NCBI GenBank assembly: GCA_913062955.1
Contig: CAJXZP010000035.1
Coordinates: 1 to 40,412 of the forward strand
Direction: 5' to 3'
DNA: 40,412 nucleotides
DNA from: an uncultured Flavobacteriales bacterium
GTDB taxonomy: Bacteria; Bacteroidota; Bacteroidia; Flavobacteriales_G; Salibacteraceae
The translations under genes were made by a program, and so were the position numbers. Within the stretch, counting starts at the first letter, position 1; each line of letters opens with the position of its first letter. Of this stretch, positions 23,401-38,400 are shown piece by piece. The notes below the pieces were generated by a model. It made no database searches, had not been told where the DNA came from, and saw only the letters and a list, made by a program, of their open reading frames with translations.

Positions 23401-26400
23401 AACCAGTTTCGTGGATTTGCTCGCTACTCAAGAACTGATTAATTACCAAGTAACGGAAACTTAAAGCCTAAAAAAGCCGGTTATTTCTAAGCGACTATTT
23501 TTGAAAGTATACTCTTTATTTCTTTTTGTAAGTGATTTCACCCAATTCTACGGCTATCCCTACTCGAGCTAGAATAGTAAATATAAAAGCTCCCATGGCA
23601 TAAATCGCTAGGGTGATGGCTATCTCAATAATGGAGGGCGTATATTCTACAATTTTACCCCATTGACCAGGAATAAAACCAAGGATAATTAATCCAAACC
23701 CTTTTTCTACCCAAATCCCTACAAACAGCATCAAACAGGCAACATTTAGAAATTTCGCATGCCATGTGTTAACGGCCAAAATACCGGTCGCTACCACATT
23801 TAATAGAATACCGGTCCAGATCCATGGAACCAATATCTAATGCCCATCTAATCCAAAAAACAGGTACTGTGCACTCATACTATGATGTGTTGGGAAATAG
23901 AACTCTTTAAATAACTCAGAAATCAACATGATCAAATTTATCTGTGCTGCTATGGTAACGACCATCGAAATTTTATGAATGGTTTTTTTGGTAATTTCAT
24001 ATTCAGTCCATTTACGAATCATACCCAGGATCAAAATAATATCTTTTAAAACATAGGTGGGTAATACTCGCATTACCGCAGCTGAAGCTACCCCATAACC
24101 CAGACAGTCCTAATGTTCATTGGGAATAATTAGCGTGGATTAAATCAGGTTTATTCCGGAATCCCCATAGGAAACGCATACAAATAACCGACAACAAACG
24201 TTTGTAAACGTTTACAAGTGACTAGTAAACGACTACCAACCGACTATTTCATTTTGGGCTTTCCATATTTGCATCGTCCAACCATTCCAATCAGCTGTAG
24301 GGAATTACGACATTTAAACATTTAATTTCAAATATTTAAAACCTTTATCATGAACCATTTAAGAAACAAAGTACAGTTAATCGGACGATTAGGTCAAAAC
24401 CCAGAAATCGTGAACTTAGAAAGCGGAAAGAAACTCGCCAAATTCTCTATCGCCATTAACGAAAGTTACAAGAATCAAAAAGGCGAAAAAGTAGAAACGA
24501 CCCAATGGCACAATATTATTGCTTGGGACCCTATGGCTACCATAATCGAAAAGTACGTAACAAAAGGCCAAGAGATTGCCATTGAAGGTAAATTGAACAC
24601 CAATAAATTTGAAGATAAAACGGGTACTACTCGTTATGTAACGGAAATTGTTGCGAACGAAATCCAAATGTTTAGCAAACCCAACCCGGCTTAATACATC
24701 CCGTATTATAGAAAATAGCCATTCAAATCATCGGATGGCTTTTTTTTTAGAAAAATCCACTATTCCAAATTCTCAGCTATCAGATTATTTATAGTTTTAC
24801 CTCGGATTCAAAAACGACTATGAAACGAAACAAACATTATCTAATCCTATTATTGGCTACCCTTATTGCATTTGGCAATACCCTGAATCATGGATTTGTA
24901 TTAGATGATCAAGCTATCATTTCAAACCATATACATGTTCAAAACGGTTTGGATGGCATCTCTGAATTAATGACCACCAATTATTTACATGGAGTTCAAG
25001 AATTCAATGATGGTTTATATCGTCCGTTAACCCCGGTACTATTTGCGATCCAAACAGAATTTTGGCCCAACTCCTCTTTTCCAGGCCACCTATTAAACTT
25101 GCTGTATGTACTCCTAACCGCCTGTGTCATTTATCATCTGCTCATTCAGGTTTTCAAGAGTTCGAAAGATTTTGCCTTAGGACTCACCGTTCTCTTTTTG
25201 GTACTCCCCATCCATACCGAAGTGGTGGCCAATATTAAAAGTAGCGATGAGTTATTGGCGCTATTCTTTGTGCTTTCAAGCCTGATTTACTGGGGTAAGT
25301 ATCTAAAAACCCAGAACATAAAAGACCTATTGATTGGATCAATTTTATTTTTTATTGGTCTCTTTTCCAAAGAAAGCACCTTTGCTTTTGTAGGAATTAT
25401 TCCCGTAGTATTATTTCTAAATTTCCCGACACAGCGGAAGTCCTTAATTCATGTTACTGGAATTTTAGCCGTTCTTGGAGGGATTTTTCTATGGATTAGG
25501 AAATCGGTATTAGATTCCATGCCTAACCCTGTAGATGAAGGCAGTTTAAGTGCTTTGAATAATTCTATTTTGAGTACGGATGTCTTTATCGAAAAAATAG
25601 GGACCGCATTCTGGTTACAAATTTTATACATTACCAAAGCGATTGTCCCCTATTCGCTCCAACACGATTATTCATTTAATGAGATCCCCGTGGTTTCGCT
25701 AGTTAGCATTCCGGGCATGTTAGGTTTGTTATTCCTTTTAAGTCTCGCCTATTTTGCTTGGAAGTATTGGAAAACAGCTCCTTTGATTACTTCTGGAATC
25801 ACATGGTATTTTGGATCATTATTGATTGTTTCCAATATCTTTTTTCCCATTGGAGCCACATTTGCCGAACGTTTTTTATATGCCCCTAGTTTTGGATTAG
25901 TTTTAGTGTTTTTAGGCGTAGTGACACAATTAAAGCCAATGGATATACGGCTGGCCAAAACACCCCTTTGGGTGGGTATGATGGTGTGTACCCTTGTTTA
26001 TTTAGGAGTTACCATAAATCGAAATGCAGACTGGAAGGATAATTATACGCTATTCGCAGCCGATTATTCCAAACTACAGCAGAGTGCACGGGGGAATTAC
26101 AATTATGGCTCGGGGTGTCAAGAAAAATTGGAGGAGACCAAAAATATTCGTAAACGAAATACACTTTTAACGGAAGCCATCACCGCTTTTAATCAAGCTA
26201 TTACCATCTATCCAGATTACTGGGATGCATACAATAATTTAGGTATGGCATATAATTCGCAAAAAAACTACGCAAAAGCCTCTGAGGTGTATACGAATCT
26301 TACCTTAAAAAACCCGGGTTATTCCAAAGCGTATTACAATCTCGGATTAAATTCCTTTTTAATCCAAGACTATCTCACCTGTAAAAAGGCTTTTGAACAC

Positions 26401-29400
26401 TACAACACTTTTCATAACCAAAATCCAACATCTTGGTATTTGATTGGCATGAGTTATGGCCATTTGGGCGATTTTGAGCAAGCAATCCACTTTCTAAATC
26501 AATGTATTGCTTTGCAAGAAAACCATGTGGACGCCTTACTTATGCTAGGTAAAGCCTACGGTATTCAACAAGATTATGTAAAAGCTGAATACTTCTTACG
26601 AAAAGTATTGCAATTCAGCCCAAATCACCCGGAGGCTATGCAAAGCTTAAATGCCACCTTAGCATTCAAAAACGCTTCTAATCCTTCTTAATTGCTATGA
26701 AAAAGTATATTCCTCAATTCCTGATTCTTATTTCGGTATTTGTATTGTATTCCAATAGTTTGAAAAATGGTTTTGTATTGGACGATTTTTCCGCCATTGT
26801 AGAAAACCGATTTGTACAAGCCGGTACCGATGGTTTAGGAGATATTTTCACTACCCATTATCGTGCGGGTTATTGGGCTAGTCCCGGAGATTTGTACCGG
26901 CCATTGGTACTCGCCTCCTTTGCTATTGAGCACCAAATAAGTGACGGTACTCCCTTTATCCATCATTTTATTAACGTGTTGATTTATGGGTTATTAGGCC
27001 TTTCCCTATTCGCTTTATTACAGAAATGGTTTCCAAAACAAAATCATTGGATCCCGTTTATGATAACAATGCTTTTTTTAGCCCATCCCATTCATACCGA
27101 AGTAGTGGCTAATATTAAAAGCAGAGATGAATTAATGAGTTTATTCTTCCTTATTTCTAGCTTATTGGTCCTTCAAAAATACATCGCTAATAAAACTGTT
27201 GGAAACCTGATAGGGTTGTCGGGCTTGTATTTTTTGGCTTTGTTATCGAAAGAAAGTAGTTTGATTTTTTTAATGGTGATCCCGGTTTCCGCATACTTTT
27301 TTAATGCGAGCAACAAAAAGGAATTAATTAAAATTAGCTCGGCTCTAATAGTGCCTGTCATTATTTTCTTGGTCATGCGGCACAATGCTTTAATGGATCA
27401 ATCTGAAATTAAATCGTTGGGAATTTCCTTATTATCTGAAAACCCAATAAACAAACTTCTGTTAGCGGGTTATCATTTGATGTTGTACCTCTATAAACTT
27501 ATTATCCCCATTAATTTATCCTCTCAATATCCCGAATTCTCTCAAGGTCCCTCCTCCTTTGCAACCGCTATAGGGATGGTTGGATTGCTGGTTCATTTAG
27601 CCTTATTGTATTTCGGTATTAAATGGTTCAAAGAGAAACAGATTTTGGGGTTTGCCATCCTATTCTACCTATTCACTCATTTTTTACATTCCAATATCCT
27701 TTTGACTATTGGCACCCAATTTGGAGAACGCCTTTTATTCACCCCATCTATTGCATTTACGCTCCTTACCGGATTTATTTTCATTAAATATATACAACCG
27801 AAAGGGAACAAAACCATGTGGATAGCCGCTATCATTCTGGGGGTATTCTATACTGGAATAACGATTAAACGGAATACCGAATGGAATTCGAATGCGACTT
27901 TATATGCTGCGGATGTTCAAAAACAACCCAACAGCTGTATGTTAAACTATTGGCAATCTTTAGAGCTTACCAGTGAGAAAACATTGAATAAACTGACTTC
28001 AAACCAACGTACTCAATCGTTAAATGAGGGATTAAAATACGTGTTAAAATCGTTGGAATTAAACCCCAATTATGGCGAAGCTTTAAGTCAAACGGGATTG
28101 GTATATTATAAAATGGGGGAAAATGAAAAAGCCCTACCTTACTACGAAAAATCCATGAATCAAGGTAAAGGCGGTGTGAACACATTAAACAATGTAGCCG
28201 CTATTTATTTTGGAATGGGAGATTTGAAAAAAGCCAAATCGTATTATGAAAAAACGGTGGCTATTAACCCTTACCATAAAGATTGCTGGGGCAATTTAGG
28301 AATTACCTATGCGCAATTAGGAGAGTTCGAATCGGCTGAAAATGCCTTTAGGAAAGCATTGAATTTGAATCCCAACAGCGGTCAAATCCATTTTTATTTA
28401 GGCATGACTTTAAACCAAGTCGGCCAAATAGAGGAAGCTACTCAAGAATTTAAAACGGCCTTTGAATTAGATCCTAGTTTACGGAAATAATATATACTGC
28501 GGATTTACGCCCATGGAGTAAACATTGGAATCCTGAAAGTTGTAAGAGAATTGTTTCAATTCTCCAGGTTGAACATAGTCTTTCGTATCGGTAATATATA
28601 CCTTTTGATTATTGACTTCTAGTCCGTAAAAATTACTTCCTTTTTGAACCGTCAGCATTTTATTTAACCTTCCGTCTTGGTATCTAAATAAATCTCCATC
28701 CAAGAAATAAGTCGCCTGATTAATGGAGTCGTAAGCCATTTTTAATGGGTTTCTTTCGGTCTGGAACTCATATTCTAGGTAAGTTGCATCCACTAACAAA
28801 TCAATTCGATACAAACCGTTTTTCGCCAGCACCATTAATTCTGAAAACGAGGTAAACCTAAAATCCACGATTCCACTGGGTAATTGATACGATTTGATTT
28901 GAGATTTAGTGGGAATATCAAACATATTAATCACACTATCCTTTTTATTTAATACCAAAACCAAGGACTTCCACTTCTCAATATTTTCATTCCAACCAGT
29001 GGATGGGATAGCACCGGTTATTTGTTGGGTTTCCAAATTCACCTCCCAAATTTTATTGGCATACAAATCTGTTACCCAAGCCACTTGGGGTTGTGTACTC
29101 ACAATTTCCATTTGACGGGGCGATGTAAATCCAGTAATTGTAGAAATACTGGTAAAATCAGGCATCGTTACCACTTCCATTTTACCCGAATTATTCACCA
29201 CGATATACCCGAGGCTATCCGAAATCAGCATACTTTGAGGTACGTCTCCTAGCGGAAAGCCATTCACATTTTTAAACACCTCCTGTGCACTCGATTCCGA
29301 TTCTAAATCCACTAAGGAAATAGAACCATTCCCAAACATAAAGTTCCCTTCATTGATTACAATTACCGAGGTAGCCTCCGGAATTTCCACATATCCGGTA

Positions 29401-32400
29401 TCTCCTTTAGGTCCGTAATCATCGTAATTTTTAGTACAACTAGATATCCCCAGAGTTAGGAGAATACCGAATAAGCCGATTACCTGGTTTTTGATAGTTG
29501 AAATGACCGTTCTCATTAATCCAACATGTATTTAATGGAAACATTCATATTAATTCCAGGCATGGCTCTATAGGCAACCGACATGTATTCCTTTCCCAAT
29601 ACATTATTGACGTCCAATTGCACATGAAACCATTTATTGTTTTTGGTACTAAATTTTGCGCCTCCACTTAAATTCACCAAATCATACGTGGGTAAATAAG
29701 CCGAATTTGAAGTGGTGATGTATCTAATTCCAGTAAACGAATAATTAGCTTGTAGCCAGTAATTTTTATAATCAGATCGAAACAACCAATTGGCCATATG
29801 ACTCGGTGTGTAAATCAATTGTTTATCTAACGATTCGTCCGAAACATCTTTGTTAATAGCTTTCACATATTGGTAACCCGACTGGAAACGAAAGCGCCAA
29901 TTTTGCGTCTTTTTTAACAAAGTTAAAGAGGCATCTATTCCGCTATGTTCTACGGTTTTAATATTCTGGGCCTCCCAATAACTCTTATCTGAAGGTTGCC
30001 ATAAAACCCAATTCTCCACTTGTCCGTAAAACCCTGCGACCTCCAATTCATACGTCATAAATCGGAACAGTCGCCCCTCATTACGCGCGTTTAACTCCCC
30101 ATTTACCGACTTTTCAGGTTGGAGGTTAGGATTTCCACCGGGAACCCAGTACAAGTCATTTAGGGTAGGGAAATGCACGTTTTTGGAAGCGTTCACCCCA
30201 AAGACCAATTTCTCATTTTCGAAAGGTTTAAAAGCTATACTTCCCATGGGCAAAAACTCGAAATTTTCATTATTCCAAGTAGGTTGAATATATACTCCAA
30301 AATCCCATTTTTTATAGGGTTTTCCATTTACCCCTACTAAAAAAGAGCCCTGTACCTGATCCGACTTATCTCCATAATTGGGATTATTGGCAACCGAATA
30401 TTCAAATAATCCCATCAGCTTAACGCTCCATCTCTCATTTAATTTCTTTACATAATCCTCTCGCACTTGAACCCTTTGATTCACCGTAGTCGAATTTATA
30501 TCTGAATCCGGATCTTCATAGTGTAATTTATTCCAGGTATAACCGACCACCAGTTTTGACATTCCCTTTTTCACATAATGTTTCCAACCCAGTTGGGATG
30601 AAAAAAGCCGGTCCTCTTGGGTTTCCTTGGATGGATTTGTGGCGTACATTAATGCGGGTAAATTTCGATCGGTATGGGTTCCCAAAATCATTAGGTCTAT
30701 TGTGTTTTTCCAATTGGGCGTGATTCGAAACGATTGCATGATGCCTTGCATTTTTTTTTCACCATGATTTTGGGTTTGGGTTGGATACTCCTTTTGAGCG
30801 ATGTTTCGGTATTCAAAATTATTCGCAGCCGATTGAAAAATATACCGGGTTACGGACTGCCATTTTTCTTTACTAAAGGCGTATTCTCCTTGCGCGGTTA
30901 AGGAGTTAAAACTGCCGTAAGAAATCCCTAAATTTCCAGTATGGCCCTGTTTTTTTCTTTGACTATTGGTTTGTAACATCACCCCTCCACCAATGGCTCC
31001 GGGGCCCTCGGTAAAACTGGTATTCCCAAACTTGAGTCCTACCCCATCGAATAAAAACACCGGTAAAATATTTAAATCACTTTGTCCCAAACTTCCAGGA
31101 CTTATATCCAATCCGTTGACATAAATTTTGGTATGTGAGGAGCTCATTCCTCGAAAAGTAGGCGTTTGAATATTGGACGGGCCGTAATCTTTAATAAAAA
31201 CCGTACTGTGGTTTTTGAGAACTTCCCCAATGCTTTGGGTACTCGATGTGATTAAAATTTCGGGCGTTAATTGTTTCGATTGTAAGGCGGGTATTTTATA
31301 CGCCTTTTTTGCAGCTATTACAATCTGAGTTAATTGAATGGAGTCGGGTTCTTGACCATAAGAGGACGTTCCGGTAGTTAAAACAAACAAAGCCATTGCA
31401 GCACTTTTCCATCCGTTGTAAAAAACGGATTTAAGTAGAAACAATGGCTTTGAATGCATCATATTATTGTTTCAATATCTTTTGTAGGAATCGTTCTCCT
31501 TCCACTGAAATTTCGACCAAGTACATTCCTTTTGGAAGGGAAGAAATATTAATTTCCGAATTCGTGATTTCTGAAGTCATTACCAATCGACCTTGAATAT
31601 CACGAATAGCCAAACTACCTGTTTCGATTAATCCAGATACCTTGATCCAATTACTTGCCGGATTGGGGTACACAGAAAGCCCAGGAGTTTCTGTAGGTTC
31701 CATACCGGTGGTAAATGAAATATCGACTACTGCCACCGCATCTAGGTCAAATCCACCCGAACCAAACGAAGTCGGAAAGGGATCATTAATCATTCTACCA
31801 TAACTATCATAAGAAGCATATGCAGGATCAATACTACCTACGACATCCGTAATTTTAATATGCGTAATGGCATCTACATCTAATCCAACTACGGTATCCA
31901 TTTCGCTTAAATCGAAAGGGGTACCGTATTGAATTCTATACTTACCGGCCAAATTGTATAAGTCACGGGCATCCGTAAATCCAAAGGGATGCGTTTGGGT
32001 ATCCGTTTGGGTATACGACTGACTTGGAAATCGGAAAAAACTCACGCCATCCGAACTCACCTCCACAAAGGCCAATTCTAAAAAATGCCCCCCATTACTC
32101 TGATCTACCAATCCATTTTCAAAAACGGCAAAATCAAATCCAGGATGATTTACAATGGGGTAAACTAATTCAATAATGACAAACCCGCCATCCCCTAAAC
32201 TAAGCACATCACCATCAGGCGCACCATATACACTCGCTTCTGTACCTACATCTGCCAATGGACTATTTGAATTTGGTAAATGTTGTGGTCCTCGAGTTAC
32301 CGTACAACTTTGTACCCATGCTGCGACAATTGACGAATCTTTATGAATAGCCGTAGTTCCCATTGAGTCTGCGGCAGGCGCAAAAGGCCATTGAGCCATA

Positions 32401-35400
32401 AGGGATGTACTTAACAACACGCTTAAGGCAATTCCTAATATTTTTTTCATATCAAAAAAGTAGTCCATTTAGAAATCTAAATGGACTACCAAATTAAAAC
32501 TTATTGAACAATTAATCTCTGTGTAAATACGGTTCCCTTATCGATATAAGTGACCACATAAACGCCTGTTTCTAAATCTTCAATACGAATAACGGTTTGG
32601 TTGGTTACCTGATACGCTGTTAATTGAAGCGCTCCTTTCATATCAAAGATTTGAACCAAATCAATGACTCCATTTTCAGATTGAATAGAAATTTGGTGGT
32701 GTGCTGGATTTGGGTATACCTGCGCTTCCGCTCGGGTAAATTTTGCAATCGAAGTACTGATTCCATTAAAGTTATCCATTGCAAAAAATGCAGGCGTATT
32801 TATTCCCCACTTCCCTGCATCCGATGAATTCAAGGTAAAAGTTAAACTATCCACTGCCCCTAAAGAAGTAAGGTCAACCCATTGCCAAGTATCCAAAATA
32901 TAATCCTTAGTATTATCTGAATTTCTAAAATCAGCTAAGTAAAAAGAGACGGTATCCGAATTCATTACGCCATTGGTAAATCCTCTAACGGTAAGCTCAA
33001 ACCAATCCGGATCGTTACCGGTAGCTCCACCAAACTGCTTGGCAAAAGTATCTCCATCTCGCATACTGTTATACGCAAAAGTGGAATTAGTAACGTAAAA
33101 TCCTGTTACTATTTCATTCGCTGCAGCACCCGTTAATAGCACACGTGAACCATCTTGAACAACCGCATAATTAGAAGAGTTCAATACTCCCATAGCGGGT
33201 TTGGCACTGTATATATTTCCAGAACCAGAAGTAGTAGAATCTGTGATATTTGAAAATGCAAACCCTTTATTCCAATATCCCCCATAAGAAGTGGTAAATG
33301 AATTAAAAAATTCAGCCTCTCCATCCGGTGCCCAAGAAACGAAATTAGGATCGTTTGGTTTACCCAACATATCGCTTCCATTCCAAACCGAATCAGCAGT
33401 AGTAAAACCAAAATCTTCCATATCTATTAAAGCACCTCCATCAGAAAGCACGTCATCCATACAGAAAAAAGACGGGGTATTCATTCCTAAAGAACCCGTA
33501 TCTGAAGAATTTAAGGAGAATACCAAACCACTTACATTTCCTAAAGAAGATAAATCTACAAAGGTCCAATCGGTAATGATGTAATCATTTGCATTATTGG
33601 CATCCTGAAAATCCGCTAAATAAAAATCAACGGAATCTGGCAATATATCTCCATTTTCATCAAAGGCTTTAATCGTAAGTTTAAACCAATCTGGATCATT
33701 TCCGGTAGCTCCTCCAAATTTTTTGGCAAAAGAATCCCCATCTCGCATACTCATTGCGGCATAGGTTCCGTTGGTTAAATAAATTCCAGCAACACTCGTA
33801 TCTGCAGCTCCATTCTTAAACTCAAATGCAGAATTGTTTTGACTCACTAAATAAGTTAATGAGCCATTATTTCCAATTCCGGGAACAGCACTCCATAAAT
33901 TTCCAGCACCGGATGAAATGGTATCCGTATGAGAGGAAACCGCAAACCCACCGGACCAATACCCAGGTAATCCCCAAGTGATATCCCATACATTCAAAAA
34001 TCCAGCATCCCCACTTTCAATAATGGAGGTGAAATTCGTGTTATTGTTTGATCCAGACAAATCCGATCCATCCCAAACAGATTCTGGAGCTAGATTAATG
34101 GATTCAAAATCCGAAACTTGTGCATTGATGTTTTGGGCATTCATCATTAATCCCAAAACGGCCATACCAGCCAAATTGTACATTTTCTTCATGTGTAGAA
34201 ATTTTCTTTAGGTCACACGTATTTCCTACCTTGTTCATATTGAAATGGCAAGAAAAAAATCATCCTAAAATTTTTAAATAAATAATTAATAAAAAAATTA
34301 GGGATTCCAGAAGGACACAAGATATGTGGCAGAACGCCAGAGAGACTTGAACCCTTGCTTTTATCCCGAAAGCAATAAATTTTTACTAATGGCAGGTCTT
34401 CTGACTCGTTTCGTTTTTCTCAAAGCCTTCCCATCCTTTAACAGAACAGTGGCAGTATTGATCAACTTCAACACTTACAACGTGTTAATTGAAACTTACA
34501 GCTGCGGGAACAGTCTCCGGATTCCACGGAATTCCCTTTTAATCTCTTGCGAGAACCAAAAGCGCTGCGAAAGTAATAGAACTTTCCATATGGAAATTAA
34601 GAAGTTGCATTTTATTATTAAAAATAGACATCTGATTTATACACCTCATTTTTTTGTACAAAAAAAGGGCATCAATAAAATTGATGCCCTTCCTAAATTG
34701 TTGTAATTAATTAGCTTAGAAATTCCAACCTAATTTCAAATTAGCCATGGTAGAAGGATTAATATACCAATTTGAAGCCGTTTTAGTCTCCACGGTATCC
34801 AAACCATCCATTTCTCTTATCACTTTATTGCCTTTGTTATAAGCAAGGGCATAATTAATTTCTAAACCTAGATATAAATCTTTGGCAATGTAGTAATCAA
34901 AACCAGCAATCGCTCCAATCCCAAGGGTTAAACCATTTGCATAGTACCAATCTCCAGATGCACCACTCATGTCATTTTTCACCACATCGGTTACAATGGC
35001 ATCGGCAGTATCTAATCTTTCGGAAGAAAATTTGTTGGCTCCATATCCAATAATAAGTTCTGATCCTACATACGGAGAAAGTCTCTTTGTTCCTTTAAAG
35101 TGACGTTCTACTCCTGGTCTGAACTGAATAGCCCATTCAAAAGCAACATTTTTCAAATCCTTTTCTTCCCCATCAGAATCTAGTTCCACAAACGGGGTAG
35201 AGAAATTCCTTAGGCCCACCAAAAAAGTACCTCTTGCGGCCATGTTCTCGCTCATCCAATTTCTATATTTTATACCTTGGTTTAAACCTCCAATAGAGCT
35301 TAATCCAAACATAGTCCCGCCATTATTGGCGTTAAAAATGGCGGTTGGGTCAAAAGTAATTTCTAAAGAATTCATCCCACCTTCGGGTTTAAAAGTGTCC

Positions 35401-38400
35401 TCTTGTGCTTGGGTTGTAGTCGCTAATCCAATAACGGCAGCCAAAATCAATACTGATTTTTTCATAATAATATGTTTAAGTTTTTAATCCTGTAAAGAAA
35501 CATACAAACTAGAAGTCCATTTTAGACTTTTAAGGCACTTTTACCCCTTTACTTGTTGATAAGTCAAATTTTCTCCAAACGGATAAATGAAGTAAATTTG
35601 ACTAATCTAATTCTCGAAAATGGCTTACCATTCATGTGTACACTGACATTCATTAACAATGCATCTGGAGTTTGCATTACCTCTAATCGGGACGAACATG
35701 TAAATAGAGGAATTAGCCAATTCCCTGTCCACAAAGAAATTAACGGACAACAAGTCACTTTTCCACAAGATCCTGTTGCGGGTGGCACCTGGTTGGCTGC
35801 CAGTTCAACCCAAAGAATAATGGTGTTATTAAATGGCGCATTTGAAAAACACAAACATCAACCACCTTATCGTTTAAGCCGTGGTTTGGTTCTATTGGAT
35901 AGTTTTAAATACGACTCGCTGGAGCCGTTTAAAATGGCCTATAATTTTCAGAACATTGAACCCTTTACTTTGGTTCATTTCGACTTACAAAATCAGTGCA
36001 TAGAAGAAGTCAGATGGGATGAAACCTCCCCTAGTTACACCACATTTAATTACGATTCCCCACATATTTGGTCCTCCACTACGCTTTACAACCCCCACAC
36101 CATTCAACAACGAGAAACATGGTTTAGGGAATGGTTGCGACAACCGGATTTAGATCCACAGGACATGATGGATTTTCACCATTTCGGAGGGGGGGCTACC
36201 CATTCAAATAGCATACGGATGGAGCGCAACTCCTATTTAAAAACAGTAAGTATTTCTCAATTACACCAGAAACAACACCAATTTTCATTTATGCATCATG
36301 GATTACTGAATGATACTCAAATAACCACCCATTTGTAAAAGAAACCCGTACATAGATCCTTCGTATTTTATGGCTCTACTTACATTTGCCCTATAAATTT
36401 CAGACCATGACAAAACAATTGATAGAATGTGTTCCAAACATTAGTGAAGGACGCGATATAAATAAGATTAACGAAATTGCCAACATTGTGGAAACAGTAC
36501 CAGGCGTTCGTCTATTAGATGTGGATCCCGGAGCAGCTACAAACAGAACCGTAATCACTTTTGTAGGTGAACCAGAACCTGTTATTGAAGCTGCTTTTCG
36601 TTTAATCCAAAAAGCAAGTGAATTAATTGATATGAGTCAACACTCGGGGGAGCATCCACGTTTTGGAGCAACCGATGTATGTCCATTGGTACCTATTGCT
36701 GGAATTTCCATTGATGAAACAGCCAAGTATGCGCATAAATTGGGCGAACGAGTAGGTACGGAATTAGGTATCCCTGGTTTTTTCTATGAAAATGCTGCGA
36801 AACAAGAAATTCGTAAAAACCTCGCAAATTGTCGTAAAGGAGAATACGAAGGTTTAAATGAACGTTTGAGTTCAGCGGATTGGGCACCCGATTTCGGTCC
36901 CTCAGAATTTAATGATAAAGTGAAAGGAACCGGAGCAACGGCCATTTCAGCGCGTGATTTTTTGGTGGCCTATAACATTAACTTGAACACGACCTCCACT
37001 CGTAGAGCAAATGCAATTGCATTTGATATGCGTGAAGCAGGACGTATTAAGAGAGAAGGAAATCCAATTACAGGTAAAGTTGTGAAAGATGAAAACGGGG
37101 ACCCCGTTAAAATTCCAGGACAACTAAAAGCGGTCAAAGGAATTGGATGGTATATTGAAGAGTATGGAATTGCTCAAATTTCGTATAACCTAACTAATAT
37201 TTCGATTACTTCGGTACACGAAGCTTTCGACAAAACTGTAGATGCCTCCCATAAGAGAGGTATACGTGTTACCGGTTCTGAATTAATTGGATTAATTCCA
37301 TTACAGGCGATGTTAGATGCGGCAGATTATTTCTTAACCAAACAAGAACGATCTTTAGGTGTTTCCGAAGAGGAGAAAGTAAAAATAGCGGTGAAATCAC
37401 TGGGATTAGATGACTTAAAACCATTTCACCCAAATGAAAAAATTATTGAATACGTACTTAGAGATGCCTCTTCAACGCCATTATTGAATATGGATTTACG
37501 TGCCTTTGCCAATGAAACTGCTGGGGAGTCTCCGGCACCAGGTGGGGGTTCAATTGCAGCATATGTAGGTGCACTTGGTATTTCATTAGGAACGATGGTA
37601 GCCAATCTTTCTGCCCATAAACGTGGATGGGATGAGCAATGGGAAATGTATTCTGATTGGGCGGTAAAAGGAGATCAATACAAAGAGAAACTTTTGACCC
37701 TGGTAGATGAGGACACCCATGCTTTTAATAAAATTATGGATGCTTTTGGATTACCAAAATCATCCAATGAAGAAAAAGAAGCACGCGTACAAGCGATTGA
37801 AGATGCTACCAAATATGCGATTGAAATCCCATTATTGGTCATGGAAACTTCTTACCAATCGATGGTAGTTATGGACAAAATGGTGGATGTTGGTTTACAA
37901 ACTTCGTTATCGGATGCTGCGGTAGGAGCGTTATGTGCTAGAACAGCGGTAATGGGTGCGTACTTAAATGTAAAAATTAACGCAGGTGATTTAAAAGATG
38001 AAGCTTTTAAATCCAAAATGTTAAGCAGAGGTGCAAAAATTGAAAAAGATGCACTAGATTTGGAAGCCAGCATTTTAGCAAAAGTGAATGCTAAGCTATA
38101 ATTTTCAAATACTATGAAGAACCTAATTTTTATCGCCTTATTGGCATTATTGACTTTCGGAGTTGGATGTGTATCTTCCATTTCTATTACTACGGATTAC
38201 GACAAAGAAGCTGATTTTACGCAGTATAAAACCTTTGGTTTTCTAAAATGGAATGATGAAAGTGCGGCCATTGTGAATGATATAGATCGTAGACGGTTAG
38301 AAAGAGCGGTGACCACGCAGTTAGAATTGCGAGGGATGAAACGTATCGATGGTATGGGCGATACCATGATTGGTTTTCACGTAGTCGTTGAAAATAAAAC